A stretch of DNA of 7,123 bases from Burkholderiales bacterium. Lineage in GTDB: Bacteria; Pseudomonadota; Gammaproteobacteria; Burkholderiales; Burkholderiaceae_C. The stretch spans positions 1-7,123 of the forward strand of contig JABMMR010000318.1 in the NCBI GenBank assembly GCA_013205525.1. The letters run 5' to 3'. Under the pieces are notes generated by a model. That model had not been told where the DNA came from. It made no database searches and saw nothing but the letters and a program-made list of their open reading frames with translations. Each line of letters begins with the position of its first letter. Position 1 is the stretch's first letter. The position numbers and the translations under genes were made by a program. Below are positions 1-6,391 of this stretch, in pieces.

Positions 1-10
1 CCGCTGCAAA

Positions 11-53
11 CCGGTCACGATCCTCCAGAATCACCGGTCACGATCGCCAGAAT
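11..53. repeat. Two tandem copies of an IS-end-like repeat
   Basis: The 12-mer ccggtcacgatc occurs at 11-22 and 34-45, a period of 23 bp, and each copy is followed by a near-identical ccagaat tail. Spaced repeats of the ccggtcacgatc...gaat type are, from memory, typical of the outer ends of IS21-like (istA/istB) elements in betaproteobacteria, where they act as transposase-binding sites. No transposase lies inside the window, so this would be only the extreme end of an element located to the left. The repeat is directly visible; its assignment to an IS is inference. Confidence 0.45.
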
Positions 54-158
54 ACGCAGCGCCACAACCGCTAACAGAACATACAAGTAGTCCAAAGAGC
101 CAAAGCAAATGCCAACTTTGGGAGCGGATATGGCCTGAAGTGCGGTATCGTCTCATGC

Positions 159-335
159 ATGACCAACAATGCTCGTGCCACATGCACCCGAGAATGCGCC
201 AGCGAAGGGGTGGCTATTTCGGGCTATGGGTCGGTAGGCAACGCAATTGCAGTGTCTACGGCGACAGTGGCTTGCAAAAATTCAGTTCGCTTCTTCCTGC
301 AAATCAAGTTCGCCGTCGCCGGAAAGCCGATGTGA
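159..335 (+). CDS. Doubtful small Cys-containing ORF, possibly a 5'-truncated remnant
   Basis: A 58-residue frame runs from ATG 159 to TGA 333-335. The same frame is open upstream to a stop at 72-74 and has no other usual start codon there. The translation reads more like protein than the other frames: a Cys-rich N-terminal part (C9, C13, and two more Cys in the open frame before the ATG), then a Gly/Ala/Val-rich stretch containing SGYGSVGNAIAVS and a C-terminal FFLQIKFAVAG. There is no convincing ribosome binding site before ATG 159. The open frame without a start, just right of the IS-like repeats, would fit a gene cut at its 5' end by an insertion. No family is recognised, and it could equally be a chance frame. 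Confidence 0.25.
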   Translation: MTNNARATCTRECASEGVAISGYGSVGNAIAVSTATVACKNSVRFFLQIKFAVAGKPM

Positions 336-388
336 GTAAAAACAGCCGTTAAGACAGCCCTTTTACATAAACAAGTCAGGGAACCTAG

Positions 389-607
389 CTAATTAGAGCC
401 CCATCCCTTTTCAACGATCATCCCAACTGCTAGCCCGTAAGCAATGAGCAATAAGTAGAAATCCTCATTGGGAAGTAGTTTGTAAGCCAATACAAAAAAC
501 GCAGCCCCTGTCCAAGCAGCAGCTTTCCATGCTGGCTTGTTACAACTTTTCCCAAGGAGTAGCAAACTCAGGGTGCAGCAGACGACAAGAAAGTTAACGA
601 GAGTCAC
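389..607 (-). CDS. Small three-helix membrane protein, function unknown
   Basis: This encodes 72 residues if started at GTG 605-607, which has GGGAG six bases upstream. A second in-frame GTG at 638-640 would add 11 residues but has no Shine-Dalgarno sequence. Three hydrophobic segments are visible: about residues 3-19 (NFLVVCCTLSLLLLG), 28-45 (AAAWTGAAFFVLAYKLL) and 49-65 (FYLLLIAYGLAVGMIV). Short polar turns containing KSCNK and PNED separate them, so it should be an inner-membrane protein. It begins 36 bp after the stop of the secreted-peptide gene on the same strand, so the two are probably co-transcribed from the promoter at 832-860. No family is recognised. Its position beside a secreted peptide would fit a partner or immunity role, but that is inference. 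Confidence 0.6.
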   Translation of the reverse strand: MTLVNFLVVCCTLSLLLLGKSCNKPAWKAAAWTGAAFFVLAYKLLPNEDFYLLLIAYGLAVGMIVEKGWGSN

Positions 608-643
608 TTCACTCTCCCGGACCGCCCACCCTGATCGCACTAA

Positions 644-787
644 TTAGAACATCGAACAGCGGCAGACCGTGGAGTTACCTTGTTTCTCACAGCGAACAAC
701 CTCACCCGGCTTGCAAGTCTGTGCAAATGCAGCAGTAACACCAAGTGCCAGCAAACCGGCAACAACAATTGATTTCAAATTGATCAT
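644..787 (-). CDS. 47-residue secreted Cys-rich peptide
   Basis: ATG at 785-787 is preceded by GGAG with a 6-base spacer, and the frame ends at TAA (644-646). Residues 1-22 form a textbook Sec signal peptide: a short N-region with K5, a hydrophobic core (IVVAGLLALGVTAAF), and a signal peptidase I site A-F-A before Q23. The predicted mature peptide has only 25 residues and four cysteines, C25, C33, C42 and C44, ending in a CxC pair near the C-terminus. Four cysteines suit two disulfide bonds in the periplasm or outside the cell. The strong start site, signal peptide and well-formed promoter upstream make this a credible gene despite its size. It is the first gene of a two-gene unit with the downstream membrane protein and is divergent from the XRE regulator. 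No family is recognised. A small toxin, pheromone-like peptide or envelope peptide are all possible. Confidence 0.7.
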   Translation of the reverse strand: MINLKSIVVAGLLALGVTAAFAQTCKPGEVVRCEKQGNSTVCRCSMF

Positions 788-831
788 TTTTTACTCCAAA
801 GAATTTAAACCGACACCGCATCGGATTGGGT

Positions 832-860
832 ATCTTATCCCGTGGTTCTTTGTCCGTCAA
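832..860 (-). promoter_or_regulatory. Sigma70-like promoter for the Cys-peptide operon
   Basis: On the minus strand, a -35 box TTGACG (855-860) and a -10 box TAAGAT (832-837) are separated by exactly 17 bases. Transcription would start near 825, leaving a leader of about 38 bases before the peptide ATG at 787. The -35 box lies only about 20 bp from the XRE start codon. The sequence TTGTCCGTCAA over the -35 box is an imperfect palindrome and a plausible operator half, and GCTAGC just beyond it is another short palindrome. Control by the divergent XRE protein is likely by analogy but is not demonstrated. Confidence 0.6.
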
Positions 861-878
861 GCTAGCACCATCGTGTGC

Positions 879-1124
879 ATGGCAAAACCTTCCCCTCAAT
901 TCGCTGGAGACCCTGTGCTTGTTGCACTGGGAGCGGCAATTCGCAGGGCGCGGTCTGACCGAGGCTTATCCCAAGAGGCGCTGGCAGTCGATGCGGATCT
1001 CGACCGCTCGTACATGGGGGGAGTCGAGCGGGGTGAACACAACCTCACGGTTATGAACGTGGTGAAGATCGCTGGAGCCTTGAAGCTCACTCCTTCAAAG
1101 TTGTTCGGCTCAGCCAACCTCTGA
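879..1124 (+). CDS. XRE-family helix-turn-helix transcriptional regulator
   Basis: An 81-residue protein that is essentially a single HTH_3/Cro-C1 domain. After a short N-terminal tail, LGAAIRRARSDRGLSQEALA (17-36) covers helix 1 and the start of helix 2. DADLDRSYMGGVERGEHN (38-55) carries the turn and recognition helix, and VVKIAGALKLTPSKLF (61-76) forms the last helices. It resembles the short C-protein-like repressors of restriction-modification systems and mobile elements, but no restriction or methylase gene is present here. ATG 879 is chosen because the family starts shortly before the LG.AIR.R helix; the open frame extends further upstream over the divergent promoter, which is not credible coding. 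The ribosome binding site is weak, and GTG 873 is an alternative start. It probably represses the divergent peptide operon and perhaps itself. Confidence 0.88.
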   Translation: MAKPSPQFAGDPVLVALGAAIRRARSDRGLSQEALAVDADLDRSYMGGVERGEHNLTVMNVVKIAGALKLTPSKLFGSANL

Positions 1125-1200
1125 TTCTGGTTGCCGAGGGAACCCCGCATATGCATCACTGATATGGTCAAAGCAAAACTGAGTAATCACTGGCTCTGAT

Positions 1201-1230
1201 TTGCGCCATGCGCCTGCCATCGAGTAAAAT
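1201..1230 (+). promoter_or_regulatory. Candidate promoter of the structured RNA
   Basis: A -35-like TTGCGC (1201-1206) and a -10 TAAAAT (1225-1230, five of six consensus bases) are separated by 18 bases. Transcription would begin at about 1237-1239, immediately before the structured region. The -35 match is only moderate. Confidence 0.5.
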
Positions 1231-1237
1231 CAAAACA

Positions 1238-1357
1238 ATCATCAGGAGATGGGCCTCGGCCCACACCAACCTGCCCATCCGGGCAAGGTGGTACTGCAAA
1301 GCAGATGTGGCCCTATGGGCAACCAAGCGGATGCGGCCCTCTGATGAGGGCTTTTTT
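1238..1357 (+). ncRNA. Structured RNA (sRNA or attenuator leader), family unknown
   Basis: About 120 bases lie between a candidate promoter and an intrinsic terminator, and they are packed with hairpins. Hairpin 1: TGGGC-CTCG-GCCCA (1250-1263). Hairpin 2: 1265-1292, a 12-position stem with two mismatches capped by TGCCC-ATCC-GGGCA. Hairpin 3: GCCC-TAT-GGGC (1310-1320). Hairpin 4 is the terminator (1336-1351). A module recurs: GGAGATGGGCC at 1245, GCAGATGTGGCCC at 1301 and GCGGATGCGGCCC at 1327, the last two matching at 11 of 13 positions with a 26-base period. ATCAGGAG (1241-1248) could pair with CTCTGAT (1339-1345), leaving one bulged G, and that would break the terminator stem. It may be a free sRNA or a leader controlling the gene at 1482. 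The short open frame starting at 1208 crosses these hairpins and lacks a ribosome binding site, so it was not called. No known RNA family was matched with certainty. Confidence 0.6.
1336..1357 (+). terminator. Rho-independent terminator
   Basis: GCCCTC (1336-1341) and GAGGGC (1346-1351) form a perfect 6-bp GC-rich stem with the tetraloop TGAT, followed at once by six T (1352-1357). The T run is itself the left arm of a further palindrome: gcttttt­t and aaaaaagc at 1350-1357 and 1363-1370, an 8-bp match. Confidence 0.85.
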
Positions 1358-1481
1358 GTTTCAAAAAAGCGTCGCCGATTTAAGGACAAATTGCGGGGCG
1401 ACTCATAAATTCTGCTAAAGCGTTGGGCATGCGTTTCCCCTGCACGTCCGATGCCAGACCACTGGGGTACTGGAGCAAGTT

Positions 1482-1808
1482 ATGAATTTACGTTGCAAAG
1501 ACGGCGATCTCGCCGTGATCGTTGGTGACTTCCCGAGGTGCGAAGCCAACATCGGACGAATAGTGGAGGTAAGAGGGCCAATGGAGATCCCAAGCCAGTA
1601 CCCACTGCCGTGCTGGAAGATCAAACCCATAGATGACCGCGAATGGCTGATCGTCGAGGACGATTGGTCACTTACCCGGGAACTGGTTACGCGGCGTTCC
1701 AGAATCATCCATCCTGATTGCTGGTTGCTGCCAATACAACCACCGGAGGAGAAGCTGTCCGATCAGGATGTCTCCGCTGAGTCAGAAGAGGCCGCAATGT
1801 TTCTGTAA
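1482..1808 (+). CDS. Conserved hypothetical protein of accessory DNA (108 aa)
   Basis: ATG 1482 has GGAG at 1472-1475 with a 6-base spacer, a good start. The protein begins MNLRCKDGDLAVIVGD, continues NIGRIVEVRGP (about 24-34), has a Trp-containing middle (CWKIKPIDDREWLIV, about 44-58) and WLLPI near residue 81, and ends in an acidic tail (EEKLSDQDVSAESEEA). From memory, short proteins starting MNLRCKPGDLAVI with a GRIVEV strand are frequent hypothetical proteins in Burkholderiales genomic islands and prophages. The alternating strands suggest a small beta-rich fold, but no catalytic motif or membrane segment is seen. It lies about 125 bp downstream of the RNA terminator, so it could be expressed by read-through. 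Confidence 0.75.
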   Translation: MNLRCKDGDLAVIVGDFPRCEANIGRIVEVRGPMEIPSQYPLPCWKIKPIDDREWLIVEDDWSLTRELVTRRSRIIHPDCWLLPIQPPEEKLSDQDVSAESEEAAMFL

Positions 1809-2138
1809 ATTTATGTACCCCCCCGGGGGTATGCATTTCAAAAACAAGGGGGGGTTGAGCAGATTAGAGTGCATAGCTCAAGCAGCTAAATGGGCCGGAA
1901 ACGGGGGGTGGGGGTACGGTGGGGTCTACCAGCCAGAAATGGCAAGGGGTGGGCTGCTTCGTTTACAAGAGGACTGAACTCTAACAAGTGTTAATGTTGG
2001 ACACGGGCCATTGATTCCCAATGACGCTTGAACAGCACCCGTCAGCTTATAGAACTGGTCATGCTAAATGCCTAAGGCGCAGATGTCTTGCCGTGCTTTT
2101 TATCAACTACTGCTTCCAGAACCTTGAAAAAAATTCGA

Positions 2139-2158
2139 TGGTGGGTGAATTGGTGGGT
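2139..2158. repeat. Direct repeat TGGTGGGT near the tRNA 3' end
   Basis: TGGTGGGT occurs at 2139-2146 and 2151-2158, a 12-bp period, about 45-60 bp beyond the tRNA-Ser 3' end. Short GTGGGT repeats of this kind are often seen beside tRNA integration sites, where they resemble arm-type sites for tyrosine integrases. The repeat is seen; the integrase interpretation is inference. Confidence 0.35.
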
Positions 2159-2164
2159 AGAAAC

Positions 2165-2185
2165 AAAAAAAGCACCTAAGTGCTT
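2165..2185 (-). terminator. Rho-independent terminator after tRNA-Ser
   Basis: On the minus strand AAGCAC, loop TTAG and GTGCTT form a 6-bp hairpin directly followed by five T, starting 16 bases after the tRNA 3' end. It would end the tRNA-Ser transcript and any read-through from the lipoprotein gene. Confidence 0.8.
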
Positions 2186-2201
2186 GATTTGTATAACTAC
2201 T

Positions 2202-2293
2202 TGGCGGAAAGAGAGGGATTCGAACCCTCGGTACAGGTAAACCTGTACGCCGGATTTCGAATCCGGTGCATTCGACCACTCTGCCATCTTTCC
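2202..2293 (-). tRNA. tRNA-Ser, anticodon CGA
   Basis: A 92-base gene with encoded CCA. The acceptor arms GGAAAGA and TCTTTCC pair perfectly. The anticodon stem CCGGA/TCCGG holds the 7-base loop TTCGAAA, so the anticodon is CGA (reads UCG). A long variable arm with GTACAGG pairing to CCTGTAC is diagnostic of a class II tRNA. The T arm GAGGG-TTCGAAT-CCCTC is canonical. It lies 31 bp downstream of the lipoprotein gene on the same strand, with no terminator between, so it may be partly co-transcribed with the operon encoding its own synthetase. Its 3' end faces the accessory region, the usual side for island integration. Confidence 0.97.
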
Positions 2294-2299
2294 TGACTG

Positions 2300-2328
2300 T
2301 CGATAGGGCTGAAATTCTAAAGCTTCAA
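2300..2328 (-). promoter_or_regulatory. Possible tRNA-Ser promoter
   Basis: On the minus strand TTGAAG (2323-2328) and TATCGA (2300-2305) are 17 bases apart and lie just upstream of the tRNA. An alternative -10, TAGAAT (2314-2319), is a better match and leaves room for a 5' leader, but it lacks a good -35. The evidence is weak, and the tRNA may instead depend on read-through from upstream. Confidence 0.3.
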
Positions 2329-2816
2329 GGTTTGGAGGGCGCAGCGTCCTCTACAGGCGCAGGTTTCTTAGCCATAGCAGGCGACGCCACATTGGCGCTG
2401 CGCGGCGCCAAGGTCAAAATCACCAGCGCCGCACCACCTGAGAGCGGGTTGCCCTCTTGGATTTCAATCGTCACATTGCGCTCGCCTTTGTTGAACACCA
2501 ACACGCTGGACTTGGCACGCACGGCAGACAGCAAGGTCCACCCTTGAATTGGGTAGTTATCCAAGAAATAGCTATAAGCTGAAGTGGTGTCGCGGGCCGA
2601 ATCCATCACCACGCGGCCCACCCAGTTTTCGCCCGTGCCTATCACCAGCGACTGCTCGTGCAAGATGCGAGCGCCCGGGGGCAACTGGGTTTGTCCCAGT
2701 AAATCGGTCCCCGACATATCCACACTGGAGGAGTTTCTGCCCGCACCCATGGGCATATTGGCGCAAGCCACCAGCGTCAGCAACAGCGCACTTACAACAA
2801 CAGGCAAAAATCGCAT
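2325..2816 (-). CDS. Small lipoprotein of unknown function
   Basis: This encodes 163 residues, with ATG at 2814-2816 preceded by AAAGGA at 7-base spacing. Residues 1-18 form a lipoprotein signal peptide (MRFLPVVVSALLLTLVAC) with lipobox L15-V16-A17-C18, so the protein should be lipidated at C18. Residues A19 and N20 after the cysteine do not suggest inner-membrane retention, so the outer membrane is likelier. The mature part starts with a Ser/Gly linker. An alternating-strand domain follows (about 47-140, with LPPGARILHEQSLVIGTGEN, YFLDNYPIQGWTLL and SVLVFNKGERNVTIEI), then a Pro/Ala/Lys-rich tail. Repeated beta strands and a YP..GW motif suggest a small folded envelope domain, but no family is named. 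It starts 23 bp after serS and is probably the last protein gene of that operon. Confidence 0.85.
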   Translation of the reverse strand: MRFLPVVVSALLLTLVACANMPMGAGRNSSSVDMSGTDLLGQTQLPPGARILHEQSLVIGTGENWVGRVVMDSARDTTSAYSYFLDNYPIQGWTLLSAVRAKSSVLVFNKGERNVTIEIQEGNPLSGGAALVILTLAPRSANVASPAMAKKPAPVEDAAPSKP

Positions 2817-2839
2817 GGGAAGTCCTTTAGATTGAAAGT

Positions 2840-5121
<2,282 letters not shown>

Positions 5122-5571
5122 TTACAAAACCCCTATCACTTGAACTTCCAACATGACGGCTTGACCCGCCAGCGGATGGTTGAAATCAAACAAAATCGCA
5201 TCTTCGCCTAGTTGCGCCACCGCCCCCGCATACTTACCCGCATTATTGGGCGCGGGAAATTCCACCACCTCGCCCAACAAGTAGGCCGCATCCGCGTCGC
5301 CAAAGGTGGCCAGCAGTTGCTTGGGAACCCATTGCAGCATAGCCGGATTGCGCTCGCCAAAAGCTTCGCCAGCCGCCATTTGCAGGCTCACATGCTCGCC
5401 TTCAGCCAGACCAAGCAAGCGGGCCTCGATGGCGGGTGCCAACTCGGCGTTGCCCAGCGACAAGGTGGCAGGCGGGCCACCAAAAGTGTTGATGATGTCG
5501 CCTTGCGGGCCGCTCAATCGGTAGTGCAGCGTCAAAAAAGAGTTGGCTTCAATCGTGGGTGTGGCTTGCAT
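5122..5571 (-). CDS. fkpB: SlpA/FkpB-type FKBP peptidyl-prolyl cis-trans isomerase
   Basis: This encodes 149 residues from ATG 5569-5571. The frame stays open to 5715, but that N-terminal extension is rich in Cys and Gly, is unlike the family, and would cover the promoter region, so the internal start is chosen. The N-terminal half SFLTLHYRLSGPQGDIINTF and the segment SLGNAELAPAIEARLLGLAEGE (38-59) are the split FKBP domain. Residues about 70-122 are the inserted IF chaperone lobe, and FDFNHPLAGQ (128-137) is the SlyD/SlpA hallmark closing the domain. It lacks the His-rich metal-binding tail of SlyD, supporting SlpA/FkpB. It acts as a cytoplasmic folding helper. It heads the operon with ispH and serS. 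The ribosome binding site is weak (AAAAGATA). Confidence 0.92.
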   Translation of the reverse strand: MQATPTIEANSFLTLHYRLSGPQGDIINTFGGPPATLSLGNAELAPAIEARLLGLAEGEHVSLQMAAGEAFGERNPAMLQWVPKQLLATFGDADAAYLLGEVVEFPAPNNAGKYAGAVAQLGEDAILFDFNHPLAGQAVMLEVQVIGVL

Positions 5572-5595
5572 AAGTATCTTTTGTAAACTGAATCT

Positions 5596-5624
5596 ATTGT
5601 AGAAAGGCCATGGATCACAACGCC
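5596..5624 (-). promoter_or_regulatory. Candidate promoter of the fkpB-ispH-serS operon
   Basis: On the minus strand, TACAAT (5596-5601) is a five-of-six -10 match about 25 bases upstream of the fkpB start. The best-placed -35 at 17-base spacing is GGCGTT (5619-5624), a poor match. If real, the leader is under 25 bases. The call rests on the -10 box and the position between divergent genes. Confidence 0.35.
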
Positions 5625-5713
5625 CAGCGGACTTGGCGCACTTGGCGCAGCCTCTGCCAACTCCGATGATGACACTTGTTTGACCCCCCATGCTCTTAGC
5701 CCCACCCTTATCC

Positions 5714-6391
5714 ATGCAGCTTCAAGATTTGCCCAAAGCCATGCGCCCGCGCGAAAAACTCCTCACGCTGGGCAGCCAAGCGCTGACCGATGTGGAACTG
5801 CTGTCAGTGCTGCTGGGCAGCGGCTTGCCGGGCCAAAGTGTGTTGCAACTTGCCCAAAGTTTGCTTGACCGCTTTCAAGGCTTAGCGGGTTTGCTGCATG
5901 CCAGCCCCGAGCATTTGCGCTCTAGCAAGGGCTTGGGCGGCATGGCCAGGCGCTCACAGTTGCTGGCGGTGGTCGAGTTGTCGCGCCGTGCATTGCTGCA
6001 AAAAATGCGTGTGCGCGACATCATGACCGACCCCGATAACGTCAAGCAGTTTTTGCAACTGCAGCTGGGGCAACAACAGCGTGAGGTGTTTGGCGTCTTA
6101 TTTTTAGATGGCCAAAACCGCTTGTTGCGGTTTGAAGAGATGTTCAGCGGCACCTTGAACCAAACCTCGGTCTACCCGCGGGAGGTGGTGAAGAAGGCCC
6201 TGTTGCTGGGCGCGTGTGCGGTGATTTTTTCGCACAACCACCCCAGCGGCGAGGTACGCCCCTCCTCAGCCGATGAAAAACTCACCCAGACCCTGCGAAC
6301 CGCTTTGGCCTTGGTCGATATACGGGTGCTAGACCATGTCATCGTCGGTCCCGGCCAAAGTTGGTCCATGGCGGAGCACAGCCCATGGTGA
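5714..6391 (+). CDS. radC: RadC-family JAB/MPN-domain protein
   Basis: This encodes 225 residues if started at ATG 5714, giving MQLQDLPKAMRPREKLL, the usual RadC N-terminus. ATG 5690 adds eight residues, and neither start has a clear ribosome binding site. The N-terminal part (LTDVELLSVLLGSGLPGQSV, about 25-43, to KGLGG near 72-76) is the helix-hairpin-helix-like region. The C-terminal half is a JAMM/MPN fold: EEMFSGTLNQ with acidic E141-E142, then SHNHPSGEVRPSSADEKL with metal ligands H174, H176 and D187 (HxH-x10-D). All predicted metal ligands are present. The family was once linked to DNA repair in E. coli, but that role is disputed and its biochemical function is unsettled. It is divergent from the fkpB operon and overlaps the smr gene. 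Confidence 0.93.
   Translation: MQLQDLPKAMRPREKLLTLGSQALTDVELLSVLLGSGLPGQSVLQLAQSLLDRFQGLAGLLHASPEHLRSSKGLGGMARRSQLLAVVELSRRALLQKMRVRDIMTDPDNVKQFLQLQLGQQQREVFGVLFLDGQNRLLRFEEMFSGTLNQTSVYPREVVKKALLLGACAVIFSHNHPSGEVRPSSADEKLTQTLRTALALVDIRVLDHVIVGPGQSWSMAEHSPW

Larger units (their letters stand above)
1809..2201. other. Gene-poor stretch between the orphan gene and tRNA-Ser
   Basis: No convincing gene is present. Directly after the orphan's stop lies the near-palindrome TACCCCCCCGGGGGTA (1816-1831), which lacks a T tract and so is not a standard terminator. G runs follow: seven G at 1848-1854, six G at 1903-1908, five G at 1910-1914 and four G at 1921-1924. A Gly-rich frame ending at 1977 and a 52-codon frame from ATG 2021 both lack ribosome binding sites. 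The right end holds the TGGTGGGT direct repeat and the tRNA terminator, listed separately. The mixed, low-information sequence fits a decayed island boundary. Confidence 0.5.

Noticed and set aside
140..352. 70-aa Arg-rich plus-strand frame
   Set aside because: The composition (clustered Arg, Cys, His) and lack of a ribosome binding site indicate a shadow; the frame from 75 to 335 looks more protein-like.
669..878. N-terminal extension of the XRE frame
   Set aside because: It lies antisense to the secreted-peptide gene and its promoter, has no ribosome binding site, and is unlike the HTH family, which starts near 879.
1241..1300. Fluoride (crcB) or other known riboswitch, prompted by the GGAGATGG start
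   Set aside because: The following sequence does not match the conserved fluoride riboswitch core, and no crcB, fluc or similar transporter gene follows.
1208..1408. 66-aa basic frame across the structured RNA
   Set aside because: It crosses the hairpins, the terminator and the T run, with no ribosome binding site; the structure explains the sequence better.
1768..1977. 69-aa Gly-rich frame after the orphan gene
   Set aside because: No ribosome binding site at 1768 or at the internal ATGs; the Gly/Trp richness comes from poly-G tracts.
2021..2179. 52-codon plus-strand frame ending in VGRNKKST
   Set aside because: No ribosome binding site, and its end is formed by the complement of the tRNA terminator.
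2072..2287. 71-aa minus-strand frame beginning MAEWSNAPDSKSG
   Set aside because: It is the tRNA-Ser gene read as protein, a familiar annotation artefact, and it runs on through the tRNA terminator.
5572..5715. 48-residue N-terminal extension of the FKBP
   Set aside because: Not a signal peptide, unlike the family, and overlapping the divergent promoter region; the ATG at 5571 gives a standard SlpA N-terminus.
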